Shown here: piece by piece, positions 44,069-53,218 of the stretch | How positions within the stretch are numbered: the first letter of the stretch is position 1 | Layout: each line of letters begins with the position of its first letter | DNA from: Novosphingobium sp. G106 | GTDB lineage: Bacteria; Pseudomonadota; Alphaproteobacteria; Sphingomonadales; Sphingomonadaceae | Direction of reading: 5' to 3' | DNA length: 64,000 bases | Assembly: GCF_019075875.1 (NCBI RefSeq) | Contig: NZ_JAHOOZ010000001.1 | Coordinates: forward strand, 3,596,001 to 3,660,000 | Notes under the pieces: model-generated | The model's input: only the letters and a program-made list of their open reading frames with translations | Databases searched by the model: none | Told to the model about the DNA's origin: nothing | Made by a program: the position numbers and the translations under genes

Positions 44069-45706
44069 TCAGGGGCGATAGCGGACCCCGTCCGGCATGA
44101 TCACCCCGTTCTTGCGGGCATAGTCGTCCCAGGCCGCGATGAGCGACCGCAGTTTTTCCGGCTCCTGACCTGCCAGATCGCGGGTTTCGCCCGGATCCTT
44201 GGCCAGGTCGAACAAGTGCCACTGGCCGTCGCCCACATCCGATATCTTCCAGTCGCCCTGCCGGATCGAGCGCGAGCCGAACAGCTCGGTGCCGATGGCC
44301 TCGCTCGCCGCGTGAACTTCCGGCGTCTTGCCGGTCAGATAGGGCACCCAGCTTTTCCCGGTGATCGGCCGCAGTGCCGGGTCGGCCCGCTCGGGCACGC
44401 CCGCGAGGTCGAGGATCGTCGGCGCGATGTCGGTCACATGGGTGAAGGCATCGGCCGGCTTGCCGCCCTTCGCCAGACCCGGCCCGCTGACAAAAGCTAC
44501 CGTGCGCGTACCGCCTTCGGTTGCATAGGCCTTCATCAGCCAGCTCGGCGCGGTCGCCGCCTGGGCCCAGCCGGCACCGTAGGCGACGTAGGACGTGCCG
44601 CTGCCGCGGTTCGCCAGGCTGTTGTCGGCATCCTTGAGATAGCGCGCCATCAGTTCCTTGCCCGTGGTCTCGGGATCGAGCCCCTCGGCGCCGTTGTCGG
44701 CCAGGAAGATCACAACGGTATTGTCGAGCTCGCCCTCGGTACGCAGCGTGTCGAGCACGCGGCCGACGTTCCGGTCGAGCCGGTCGACCATCGCTGCATA
44801 GATCTCCATGTTGCGCGCGCCCTCGCGCTTCTGCTCGGGCGTCAGCACGTCCCAGCCGGTGGTCAGGCGCGGCTGGTGTGCGGCGGTGCCGGGCGCGAGC
44901 AGGCCGAGCTCCTCCTGCCGCTTGAGCCGCGCTTGGCGCAGCACCTCGAAGCCCGCGTCATAGCGTCCGCGATAGCGCGCGATGTCCTCGGCCGGGGCCT
45001 GGAGCGGCCAATGCGGCGCGGTGAAGGTCAGCACGGCGAAGAAGGGCTTATCCGCGGCTTCCTTATGCGCCGCCTGTAACTGGCCGATCAGCCGGTCGGC
45101 GAAGGCGTCCGACGAATAGAAGCCCTGCGGCAGCGCAGACAGGGCCTTGCCGTTCTCGGTGTAGGGGGCGCCCAGCGCCGGATCGACCGAGAAATCGCGT
45201 CCGAAATGGTTGTGTGCGCCGCGCAGCATCGCGAAGCTGGTCTGGAAGCCTCGCGCATGCGGGTCCTGCGCCGGGGTGAGGCCGAGGTGCCATTTGCCCG
45301 AGAACAGCGTGCGATAGCCGCCGGCCGCAAGCCGCTCGGCGATCGTTGCGACGTCGCGGCGCAGATAGCCTTCGTAGCCGGGCTTGCCCTGCTGGTTGGG
45401 CGAGATCGATTCGGCCATCGAACCAAGCCCGGCGACATGGCTGTCGGCGCCGGTCAGCAGCATCGCCCGGGTCGGCGAACAGGCGGGTGCTGTGTGGAAG
45501 TCGGTCAGCCGCGTGCCCTGCAGCGCCAGCCGGTCGAGATTGGGCGTGGCGATCTCGCCGCCGAAAGCACCGACGTCCGAATAGCCGAGGTCGTCGGCAA
45601 CGATCACCAGGAAGTTAGGCTTCTGCGAATCGGCTGCGAGCGCCGGCGCCGCGGTGCTCGCCAGGAGAGAGGCCGCAAGCGCGGCCTTGCGGAGGAAATG
45701 CTTCAT
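44069..45706 (-). CDS. Type I arylsulfatase, exported
   Basis: The 545-residue sulfatase has a signal peptide (AALAASLLASTAAPALA), Asp38-Asp39 in VIVADDLGYSD, and Cys76 in APACSPTRAMLLTG (CxPxR), the Cys that FGE converts to formylglycine. GKWHLG and FLADNGAEG complete the sulfatase fold. It resembles Pseudomonas-type periplasmic arylsulfatase in size. The start at 45706 follows AGAGG. It is downstream of the AtsK-like gene but behind a strong terminator, so it has its own or a read-through transcript. The FGE at 13376 is the only activator seen. Confidence 0.93.
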   Translation of the reverse strand: MKHFLRKAALAASLLASTAAPALAADSQKPNFLVIVADDLGYSDVGAFGGEIATPNLDRLALQGTRLTDFHTAPACSPTRAMLLTGADSHVAGLGSMAESISPNQQGKPGYEGYLRRDVATIAERLAAGGYRTLFSGKWHLGLTPAQDPHARGFQTSFAMLRGAHNHFGRDFSVDPALGAPYTENGKALSALPQGFYSSDAFADRLIGQLQAAHKEAADKPFFAVLTFTAPHWPLQAPAEDIARYRGRYDAGFEVLRQARLKRQEELGLLAPGTAAHQPRLTTGWDVLTPEQKREGARNMEIYAAMVDRLDRNVGRVLDTLRTEGELDNTVVIFLADNGAEGLDPETTGKELMARYLKDADNSLANRGSGTSYVAYGAGWAQAATAPSWLMKAYATEGGTRTVAFVSGPGLAKGGKPADAFTHVTDIAPTILDLAGVPERADPALRPITGKSWVPYLTGKTPEVHAASEAIGTELFGSRSIRQGDWKISDVGDGQWHLFDLAKDPGETRDLAGQEPEKLRSLIAAWDDYARKNGVIMPDGVRYRP

Positions 45707-45729
45707 CGTTGGACCTCTGGAAAATGCCA

Positions 45730-45767
45730 AAAAAGTGCCGCGCCCCGGCACGAAACGGGGCGCGGCA
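45730..45767 (-). terminator. Strong rho-independent terminator of the AtsK-like operon
   Basis: TGCCGCGCCCCG (45736-45747) pairs perfectly over 12 bases with CGGGGCGCGGCA (45756-45767); on the minus strand the hairpin is followed by TTTTTT. It lies 69 bases after the dioxygenase stop and before the arylsulfatase start. Confidence 0.88.
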
Positions 45768-45835
45768 GGTGAAGAAGTGGCCAATGGGAGGGAGAAGCTT
45801 GGCCGCTTCCGCAGGAACGTCTGGTCAGGCGGCGA

Positions 45836-46801
45836 TCACGCCTCCTGGAATTCGGGCTTCTTCTCTTTCTTGGTGGTGCGGCTGGTGCGGCCGTCGATGC
45901 CCACCGGCACGTCGCCGTTAACCGTCGCGCGGCGCAGCGTGCGGCGCTGCAGGCCGAAGTCGGCGACGGCGCGGTGCTGGGTTGCACGGTTGTCCCAGAA
46001 GGCCACGTCGCCGGCTTCCCAGCGCCAGCGCACGACGTTTTCCGGCTTGGTGATGTGCTCCTGGAACACATCGTAGAGCTTGGCCGAGTCCGCCTTGTTC
46101 AGGCCGACGAAGTTGCGCACGAAATGGCCGAGCAGCAGGTTGCGCTGGCCCGAGATCGGGTGGACGCGGACGACCGGGTGCTCGGTCTCATAGACCGTCG
46201 AGGCGAAGACGTTCTTCTGGAACAGCGCGCGCTGGCGCTGGGCCTCCTCGACGTTCGTGGCATCGCGCTTCAGACCGAACTGGGCGGCATAGTCGTAGTC
46301 GTTGGTGTGCACGGCCCAGAGGTTGTTGGCGAGCTGGCGCAGCGCCTCGGGCAGGCCTTCATAGGCGGTCTCGGTGTTCGCCCAGACGGTGTCGCCGCCG
46401 GCCTCGGGCGCGGTGATCGAGCGCAGGATCGAGCCCTTGGGATAGGCATCGACGAAGGTCACGTCGGTGTGCCAGGACGAGGCCGCGTAGCCTTCCTTGG
46501 AGTCGAGATCGAGCAGATAGCGCGAGCCTTCGGCCACCGGCACGGTCGGATGCGCGACGGGATCGCCGAACAGGCCGGCGAAGGCCTCATGCTCGGCATC
46601 GTCGAGGTGCGTCTGGCCGCGGAAGAAGATCACCTTGTGGCGGACGAGCGCCGCCTCGATGGCCTGCACGGTTATGGCGTCGAGATCGCCCGAGAGCTGC
46701 ACGCCGCGGATTTCGGCGCCGATCCGGCCGGTGACGGGACGGATGTCGAGCGGCGAAGCGGGGTCCTTGGCATTCGGGTAGCGGTCGAGTGCGGTAGTCA
46801 T
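45836..46801 (-). CDS. atsK: Fe(II)/2-oxoglutarate dioxygenase, alkylsulfatase AtsK-like (TauD family)
   Basis: The 321-residue enzyme should oxidatively cleave alkyl sulfate esters to aldehyde and sulfate. The facial triad is His111-x-Asp113 in SSWHTDVTF and His276 in NRATQHRAV, with Arg287 and Arg291 in QRRTLRRATV for 2-oxoglutarate. IFFRGQTHLDDAEHEAFA and VYETEHPVVRVHPISG match AtsK of Pseudomonas putida more closely than TauD. It is cytoplasmic. It follows a TonB receptor and GPH transporter, so it probably acts on a sulfate ester that is taken in whole. GGAGAA precedes the ATG. Confidence 0.85.
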   Translation of the reverse strand: MTTALDRYPNAKDPASPLDIRPVTGRIGAEIRGVQLSGDLDAITVQAIEAALVRHKVIFFRGQTHLDDAEHEAFAGLFGDPVAHPTVPVAEGSRYLLDLDSKEGYAASSWHTDVTFVDAYPKGSILRSITAPEAGGDTVWANTETAYEGLPEALRQLANNLWAVHTNDYDYAAQFGLKRDATNVEEAQRQRALFQKNVFASTVYETEHPVVRVHPISGQRNLLLGHFVRNFVGLNKADSAKLYDVFQEHITKPENVVRWRWEAGDVAFWDNRATQHRAVADFGLQRRTLRRATVNGDVPVGIDGRTSRTTKKEKKPEFQEA

Positions 46802-46844
46802 GGCATTTCTCCAGTCTTGCTTGGGGTATTCAGCGGGGCGGGGG

Positions 46845-48224
46845 TTATTCGGCGGGCGCGAGGACCGTGGGGCCGGCTTCGAGCTGACGACGAATTTCGG
46901 AATGGGCAGCCTCGTCGAGCGGGAACTTCGCGACGAGGGCTGCGGAGATGGCGTGGGCAATGGCCGGGCCGAGGGCGAAGACGTAGAGCAGGCCCTGCAG
47001 CGCCTCGGGGCTGTTCGTATGCTTGGGATCGAACCCCAGCCAGGCGATGAGCGGCAGAGCGATGCCGACGGCCAGGGCCGCGCCGGCCTTCTCCGACAGG
47101 CTGAACACCGAATAGTAGAGGCCGGTGCGCTCTTCCCCGGTTTCGAAGCGGTGCTTGTCGGCGATGTCGGCGACCATGGCGCGGAGCATGAGATTGCCCG
47201 AACCCTGGGCGAGACCCTGGGCCACAGCGAGAGCGAGAACGAGGCCGAAATTGTCGGGCGTGGCGAGGAGCAGGCCCAGGTTGATCGCCACCTGGACGAG
47301 CTCGCCGGCCACCGCGGCGCGGTGCTTGCCGACCCGTACACTGATCCGCTGCCAGATCGGGCCGGCGAGGATGCCGAAGACGTACTGGAAGAGGAACAGG
47401 CCTGCCGCCCATTCGGGCCGTTGCATGTAGATGCCGATGAAGAACACCATCAGCACGCCCCGGATGCCCTGCCCACCGCGCACCGCCGCATCGGAGAAGA
47501 GCACGCGGAGCAGCAGCCGATTGGCAAACACCGCCCGCATCGCCTGGCCGAGCGAGAAGGGAACGGCCGGGGGAAAGGTCGTTGGTTCGCGGAACGAGGT
47601 AAGCGTCAGCGCAAGCGCCGGCAGCGCGGTCACCACGATCAGCCCGCCCATCAAGGTCAGCTGCAGCCGCCCGTCGGCGGGATGCAGCTGGTCTGCGATC
47701 GTCGGCAGGACGAGCGCGATGAACAGCGTCGCTGCAGTCACGACGGTCTGATAGGTCTGGATCCGCGTGCGCTGATGGTAGTGCCCAGTGATCTCGCCCG
47801 ACCAGGCCAGGAACGGCGTCTGCGCCGCGGCCCAGCCGAGGTTGAACACCAGCAAGGCCGCGCCGAGGTAGAGCGGCGAGACATGCTCGGGCGGGAAGAA
47901 CAGCAGCGCCCCACCCAGCGTGAACAGGACGCCGCCCGCAGCCACCCAGGGCTTGCGCCGGCCGAAGCGGCTGCGGGTGCGGTCGCTGAGCGCCCCCGTC
48001 AGCGGGTCGAGCACGATGTTGGCGATCTGCCCGACCAGGAACAGCGCCCCGATCACCGTAAGCGGAATGCCGAAATCCCGCGCGTAGATTGCCGGCAGAT
48101 AGACCGCGAGCGGCATGGCCGCGGCATAGAGCGGTATCGTTATCGCGGAAAAACGCAGCAGCCGTCCGACGCTGGGCGCCGGTTCACTGCGGGCATCGGC
48201 AAACGGGGATCGAAAGTCGCTCAT
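46845..48224 (-). CDS. MFS_2 / glycoside-pentoside-hexuronide (GPH) family cation symporter
   Basis: The 459-residue inner-membrane protein has about 12 helices. GPH marks are IANIVLDPLTGALSDRTRSR and FGRRKPWVAAG in the first half (the DxxxGxxxDRTxxRxGRRKPW pattern) and TPFLAWSGEITGHYHQRTRI. It should import a sugar- or other polar-conjugate-like solute with a cation. It starts seven bases after the TonB receptor stop and the AtsK-like gene follows after 43 bases, so outer- and inner-membrane uptake and the cleaving enzyme are one operon. Confidence 0.88.
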   Translation of the reverse strand: MSDFRSPFADARSEPAPSVGRLLRFSAITIPLYAAAMPLAVYLPAIYARDFGIPLTVIGALFLVGQIANIVLDPLTGALSDRTRSRFGRRKPWVAAGGVLFTLGGALLFFPPEHVSPLYLGAALLVFNLGWAAAQTPFLAWSGEITGHYHQRTRIQTYQTVVTAATLFIALVLPTIADQLHPADGRLQLTLMGGLIVVTALPALALTLTSFREPTTFPPAVPFSLGQAMRAVFANRLLLRVLFSDAAVRGGQGIRGVLMVFFIGIYMQRPEWAAGLFLFQYVFGILAGPIWQRISVRVGKHRAAVAGELVQVAINLGLLLATPDNFGLVLALAVAQGLAQGSGNLMLRAMVADIADKHRFETGEERTGLYYSVFSLSEKAGAALAVGIALPLIAWLGFDPKHTNSPEALQGLLYVFALGPAIAHAISAALVAKFPLDEAAHSEIRRQLEAGPTVLAPAE

Positions 48225-48231
48225 AGCTTTC

Positions 48232-50656
48232 TCACAGTTTGGTGCGGAGGGTGACGCCGTAGGTCCGGGGCTCGCCGACTTGGCCGGTCGTGACGCCGGT
48301 GTTCGCGGGCGAGAGGCTCAGGTAGTAATCCTTGTCGAACAGGTTCTTGGCCCAGATCGACACGTCGATCAGACCGTCGCCGGTGCGGAAGCCGATGCGC
48401 GCATTGGCCAGGCCGAAGGCGGGAATCTGCGCCCAGGCCGAATTGGTCGACGAGGTGTTGAAGCTCGACCGGTGCGAGTAGTCGGCATGGGCGTAGATCG
48501 CGATTTCGCGCCCGCCGAGTTCGCCCAACGGCAGGTCGCCGTCGGCGCCCAGCGTATAGGTGAACTTGGGCACGCCCGGCAGCGGCTGGCCCGACAGGTC
48601 CTGGATCGCCGAGATGTTCAGCCGCTCGACCGCCTGCGGCGCGTTCTTGTAATCGACGTACTTCGCGTCGGCATAAGCGATCGAGGCGTTCAGGCTGAAA
48701 TGCTCGCTCGCCGTGAAGGTCGCATCGGCCTCGAAGCCGCGCGAGCGGACCTTGGGGATGTTCGCGATGTACTGCCGAGTGTTGACGGTGTTCGCGACCT
48801 GCTCGGTGATCGCGGTCTGGTAGTCGTGGATCTCGGTCCAATAGGCCGCGCCGTTCAGCGTCAGCCTGTGGTCGAACAGCTGCGACTTGAAGCCGAGCTC
48901 GAAGGCATCGACCTTCTCGGGCCGCACCGTCGCGGCGATGCCGGGGGGCAGGTTGGTCAGGTTGAGACCGCCCGACTTGTTGCCGCGCGAGTAAGAACCA
49001 TAGAGCAGCACGTCCGGCGCCACTTTCCAGCTCACCGAGGCCAGGCCCGAGAGGCTGTTGTTGGTCAGCTCGGTCGAATAGGAGGTGATCGGGTTGAACT
49101 GGCTGCGCAGCGCCGTCGCCGCCGCGGCCAGCGACGGCACCGTCGTCAGATCGACGCCCGAGACCCACCACTGGTTGAACGAACCGGTCTTCTTCTCGTG
49201 GGTGTAGCGCAGCCCGCCGGTCAGGGTCAGCGTGTCGGTGACCTTCCAGTCGGCCTGGCCGAAGGCGGCGATCGTCTTGGTATCGGGGTTCGACGTGGAA
49301 CGGGCCTCGAAGCCGTTCAGCGCCGCATCCCAGGCGGCCAACGACACCGCCGAACCGGGCACCCGGTTCCACAGGCCCGCCGCGGGGCCATAGGCCGTGG
49401 CGCCGTAGCCCTTGATGATCTGCCAGAAGTAATAGCCGCCGACGACGTAGCTGAGCGGGCCGTCAGTGTCCGAGGCGAGCCGCACTTCCTGGCTGAACTG
49501 GCGCTGGCGGTTGGCCTGTTGCGCCTTGGTGATGACCGGCAGCGAGGTGCTGTCGCCGTCGTTGGCCGGGTCCCAGTCCCACCAGCGATAGGCGCTGATC
49601 GAAGTCAGCTTGGCGCCACCGAGATCCCAGTCGAGCTGGCCCGAGACGCCGTAGCCCGACATGTTCGACTGGTAGTGGCCATCGGCCTGGCCGATCCGGT
49701 CGAAGCCATTGTAGCTCGGGGTGATCGAGCCCGGGAAGCGGGCCAGGCGGTCCGAGAAGTTGTTCGGGATGACCGCGCCGTTCGCATAGGTCGTGTGGTT
49801 CGAAGTGAACAGGTTGAGGACGAAGTTCTGTTCCTGACGCGAATAGTCGCCGATGATCTTGACCTCGACGTCCGCGCTCGGCGTGAACAGCAGCTGCCCG
49901 CGGACCGAGGCGTTGTAATAGCCCTGCGCGCGCTCCTTCTGCGTCACGTTGTAGAGGAAGCCGCGCCGCTCGGTCAGCGCGCCGCTGATCCGCACCGCCA
50001 GGAGATCGGGCACCACGCCGCCCGAAACCGATCCGCGCAGCTGGTAATAGCCGTAGTTGCCGACCGAGGCTTCGGCCGAAGCCTCGGGATTGAAAGTCGG
50101 CTTCTTGCTGGTGATGTTGATCACGCCGGAAGTCGTGTTCTTGCCGAACAGCGTCCCCTGCGGCCCACGCAGCACTTCGATCGATTCCAAATCGACGAGG
50201 TCGAACTGCGACAGCCCGACGCGGCCGTAGTAGACGTTGTCGATATAGAAGCCGACGCCGTTCTCGAGCCCGTCGTTGGTCAGCGCGACATTGCTGCCGA
50301 GGCCGCGGATGTTGATGTTGGTATTGCGCGGGTTGAAGCTGAACACCTGCAGGCTGGGCACCTGCTGCTGGATCTGGCCGAGCGTGAAATCGCCGCGCCG
50401 CTCGAGCGAGGCCGCGCTGACGACGCTGATCGCGATCGGCACGTCCTGCACCTTCTCGTCGCGGCGGCGCGAGGCGGTAACGACGATCGGTGCCTCATAG
50501 CCGGCGCCGGCCTCGGCCAAGGCCTCGTCTGCAGCGGCTGCGTCGGCGGTCGCGCCTGCGTCATCGGCGTAAGCGGGAACGGCGGCGGCGAGCGCGGCCA
50601 GGCTGGTGGTCGCGAGAACGAGACGTCGGAAAACCTGGAGAATCAAAATAAGACAT
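48232..50656 (-). CDS. TonB-dependent outer-membrane receptor (N-terminal frameshift or TTG start)
   Basis: The main frame, to TTG 50646, gives 804 residues with APIVVTASRRRDEKVQDVPI (plug start), VLRGPQGTLFGKNTTSGV and a barrel ending TYGVTLRTKL. An ATG at 50656 with AGGA six bases ahead is out of frame by one; removing one T from the TTTT run (50645-50648) gives MSYLILQVFRRLVLATTSLA followed by ALAAAVPAYA, an ideal signal peptide. Either one base is extra in this sequence or TTG is used. The receptor heads the operon with the GPH transporter and AtsK-like enzyme, so a sulfate ester is a likely cargo. Confidence 0.88.
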
Positions 50657-51247
50657 TGAAATTCCTGAACCCTGTTGGCTTGAAGCGTGTTGATTTGATC
50701 GCAGCCGGAGGGACGCGGGGCACGGGCAACCGACCGCGCCCTCCCGCCCCATCGAAATCGAAGGGAGTGCGCGCCCGCGCCGGGCACAAAGCTTCCGCGC
50801 CAGAACCTGTCGGTCCGGATGAGAGAGAGACGCCGCGCCGGATGGGCGGAAAGCGCCGATATTACGGGATCACGGGGCGCGAGCGGGCCGGTTCAGCCGC
50901 CGCGGGGGATGGAGCATCCGGCGCCAGCCTGGCCTCGCAGCCCGCCGCGCCCCGGTCACGTCAATAGTTGCTGGAACACATGCGCATCGCATCACCTCAT
51001 CGTTGAGGGGAACACGAAGCCTGGCGTTGTCGCCCAAAGCATCGCGCGCTTTAGCTGTTGGTAACGCGGAGCAAGCTGCTTCCCGATCAAAAGCCGCGGG
51101 TCAGGATCCGGTCTATGCACGGCGGGCCTGACCAGCCCACTACCGTGCGGAGTGATCTCTACTTATTTGATAGACTATGCTCTAGTCAAGCAAAAGCTTT
51201 GCTTTGGCGGCCAGTAGAGCCGGTTTTGCGGTGAAGCTGGGGCCGGA
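50657..51247. other. 591-base gap without a convincing gene; promoter of the receptor operon
   Basis: No reading frame with a ribosome site and normal composition is seen. The stretch near 51150-51210 is AT-rich. It contains CCTCA-TCGT-TGAGG at 50995-51008 and the hairpin at 51188. The receptor promoter should lie here, but no clear -35/-10 pair could be chosen. Confidence 0.4.
51188..51204. other. Small hairpin before the LprI-like gene end
   Basis: AAGCAAA, loop AGC, TTTGCTT is a seven-base perfect stem 44 bases after the LprI-like stop. It may weakly terminate that gene. Confidence 0.3.
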
Positions 51248-51967
51248 TCAGAACAGCTCGAACTGGTAATCCGCCAGAGTCTGCGTGAGGTCGCGGCGGA
51301 AATCCCCGGCATAGTTACGGCCCCCGCAATAGCCCGTCTGCCAGACGCGGATCGACAAGGGCGAAGGCGCTAGGCGCAAAGTGCAGCCGTCGGGATCGGG
51401 CCCGTCCTGCGGGTTGGGCAGCGGCAGGCCGTTGGCGTCGCCCATCTTGGCCACCATGAAGTCTGGTCCGTCCCACAGTGCCGCGCGCTCCTCCTCGAGC
51501 GACATGACATTGGCATCGGGCAGCTTGAACACGCGCAGCGCAAAGCCGTTGGCCCGGCGCGGGTGGAGCAGCAGCTTGCGCCCGTCGGCCGCCAGGTAGA
51601 CGCCGCTATGCTGATAGCTGCCGCTTTCGATGTCGTCGACGCGGCTGCGCAGCTCCTGCCGGATGCAGGCCTTGTCATCGAGCGTGCAACCACCGTTGTC
51701 ATCGCGGCCGATCGCGCGGAAGGCCTGCAGCCAGGCTTGCTGGTCCTTGCGGACATAGGGAGCGATCGCGCCCTTCCACACGGTCAGTGCATTGGCATAG
51801 GCCGCGGCGATCCGCCCGTCGTAGTCGAGCATCTCGGGATCGGCGCAGATGATCTTGTCGAGCCGGCTTGTCGCCTTGGCGCAGTCTATGCCGCGCGCCT
51901 GCGCTGCCGGTGTCATGACCACGAGGCCGATTGCCACGCAGATCGCCTTCGCCAGACCGTTCCTCAT
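51248..51967 (-). CDS. Exported LprI-like N-terminal domain protein
   Basis: The 239-residue protein has a signal peptide (AICVAIGLVVMTPAAQA) and then GIDCAKATSRLDKIICADPE, the Cys-containing opening of the LprI/DUF1311 domain, with AIGRDDNGGCTLDDKACIRQ supplying the second Cys pair. The C-terminal 130 residues are unassigned. LprI of Mycobacterium inhibits lysozyme, but most members have unknown roles. It is probably periplasmic. Confidence 0.78.
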   Translation of the reverse strand: MRNGLAKAICVAIGLVVMTPAAQARGIDCAKATSRLDKIICADPEMLDYDGRIAAAYANALTVWKGAIAPYVRKDQQAWLQAFRAIGRDDNGGCTLDDKACIRQELRSRVDDIESGSYQHSGVYLAADGRKLLLHPRRANGFALRVFKLPDANVMSLEEERAALWDGPDFMVAKMGDANGLPLPNPQDGPDPDGCTLRLAPSPLSIRVWQTGYCGGRNYAGDFRRDLTQTLADYQFELF

Positions 51968-52022
51968 GCTGCCAAGCCCCTTTGCTCAGCCCCACGCCTA
52001 GCAGGCTATTCCTACCGCAAAC

Positions 52023-53207
52023 TTACACGTCGCGGCGCAGCAACAGCGAGCCCGCGACGTCGCCGCCACCGTTGGCGACCAGCGAAACGTTAAGTGGCTT
52101 CCCGATCTGCCGCTCGCCCGCCGCGCCGCGCAGCTGCAGCACGGCTTCGTGCAGGTGCCCCATGCCGTGCATCCGGCCTTCGGAAAGCTGGCCCCCGTTG
52201 GTGTTCATCGGCAGCTCGCCTTCGAGCGCGATCCGCCCGCCGCCTTCCACGAAGGCGCCCGATTCGCCCTCGCCGCAGAAACCCAGCGCTTCGAGCCAGG
52301 ACAGCACCAGCCAGGAGAAGCCGTCGTAGATATGCGCGGAATCGACGTCCTTGGGCTTGAGGTCGGTGCGCCGCCACATCGCGGGCGCCGCATCGTGCAT
52401 CGCCTGCCTGGGCCAGTCGCTCCGGCCGATCCACGAGCCCATGCGGTCGCACGAGGCCGTCGCCAAGGCTTCGAGCACGATCGGCGGGTGCGGCCTGTCG
52501 CGCGCGGTATCGAGCCGCGAGACGATGACCGCGGTGGCGCCGTCGCAGGGAATGTCGCAGTCGAGCACCGAGAACGGCGTCGCCACCAGTCGCGCCGACA
52601 GGTAATCGTCCATCGTGATCGGATCGCGATAGATCGCCTTGGGGTTGAGCCCGGCATTGTGCCGCTGGTTGATCGCCACCGCGCCCAGCTGCTCGCGGGT
52701 GATGCCGTAGCGCGTCATGTGCGCCGAGGCATGGCAGGCGAGCCAGATCGCGGCCGAGGGCGCGTAATAGGGCACCATCCATTCCATGCCGCCCGAAGGC
52801 ACCCAGCCGCCTTTCGCGCTCGACAGCGTATAGTGCTGCGCCGACCGCTCGCCCAGCGAACGCCAGCAAAGGACGTGGGTCGCATAGCCCGCAGCGATGG
52901 CCGCCACGGCTTCCATGATCGGCGAAAGCTGCGCGGCCATGCCGGCATCGGACCAGTAGCTGAGCTTTAGGCCCAGGCTGGCGGACATATCGGCCACGCC
53001 CGCGGCGCCGACGCCGGTGACCGTGCCCGGCGGCGCCGGCGGCCAGGCACAGGCGCCGTCTATGTCCGAGGGTGTGAGGCCGGCATCGGCGATGGCCTTT
53101 TCGCAAGCGCGCACGGCCAGTTCGAACGGCAGGACGGTCGGCTTGCGGTAGATGTCCGACTGGCCGATCCCGGTGATCGCGCAGTTCTTTTCGGCATATG
53201 TCGTCAT
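52023..53207 (-). CDS. Thiolase-like protein, probable acyl-CoA aldolase subunit (Ltp2/SCP2 type)
   Basis: The 394-residue protein has the thiolase fold (AITGIGQSDIYRKPT, AINQRHNAGLNPKAIY, PMNTNGGQLSEGRMHGMGHL). The place of the thiolase nucleophile reads SDAGMAAQ, with no Cys, so it is not a classical thiolase. AHIYDGFSWLVLSW carries Tyr294 where steroid side-chain aldolases of the Ltp2 type have a catalytic Tyr. Such proteins work with a DUF35 partner; one is encoded 11 bases upstream. It probably splits a beta-hydroxyacyl-CoA. The ATG follows GAGGGGGG. Confidence 0.82.
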   Translation of the reverse strand: MTTYAEKNCAITGIGQSDIYRKPTVLPFELAVRACEKAIADAGLTPSDIDGACAWPPAPPGTVTGVGAAGVADMSASLGLKLSYWSDAGMAAQLSPIMEAVAAIAAGYATHVLCWRSLGERSAQHYTLSSAKGGWVPSGGMEWMVPYYAPSAAIWLACHASAHMTRYGITREQLGAVAINQRHNAGLNPKAIYRDPITMDDYLSARLVATPFSVLDCDIPCDGATAVIVSRLDTARDRPHPPIVLEALATASCDRMGSWIGRSDWPRQAMHDAAPAMWRRTDLKPKDVDSAHIYDGFSWLVLSWLEALGFCGEGESGAFVEGGGRIALEGELPMNTNGGQLSEGRMHGMGHLHEAVLQLRGAAGERQIGKPLNVSLVANGGGDVAGSLLLRRDV

Positions 53208-53218
53208 GACGGCCCCCC

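Noticed and set aside
41564-45079. A 1171-codon open frame on the plus strand crossing several genes
   Set aside because: It runs through the CMD, P450, HU and sulfatase regions in the wrong frame or strand and lacks any domain.
48280-50967. An 895-codon open frame on the plus strand
   Set aside because: It is the antisense of a clear TonB receptor gene and has no recognisable motif.
50819-51064. An 81-codon frame in the gap upstream of the TonB receptor
   Set aside because: There is no ribosome site, its composition is dominated by Arg and Pro, and it has no recognisable feature.
52023-53207. Calling this gene a beta-ketothiolase
   Set aside because: The nucleophilic Cys expected in thiolases is missing at its usual place, and a DUF35 partner is adjacent, which fits an aldolase better.
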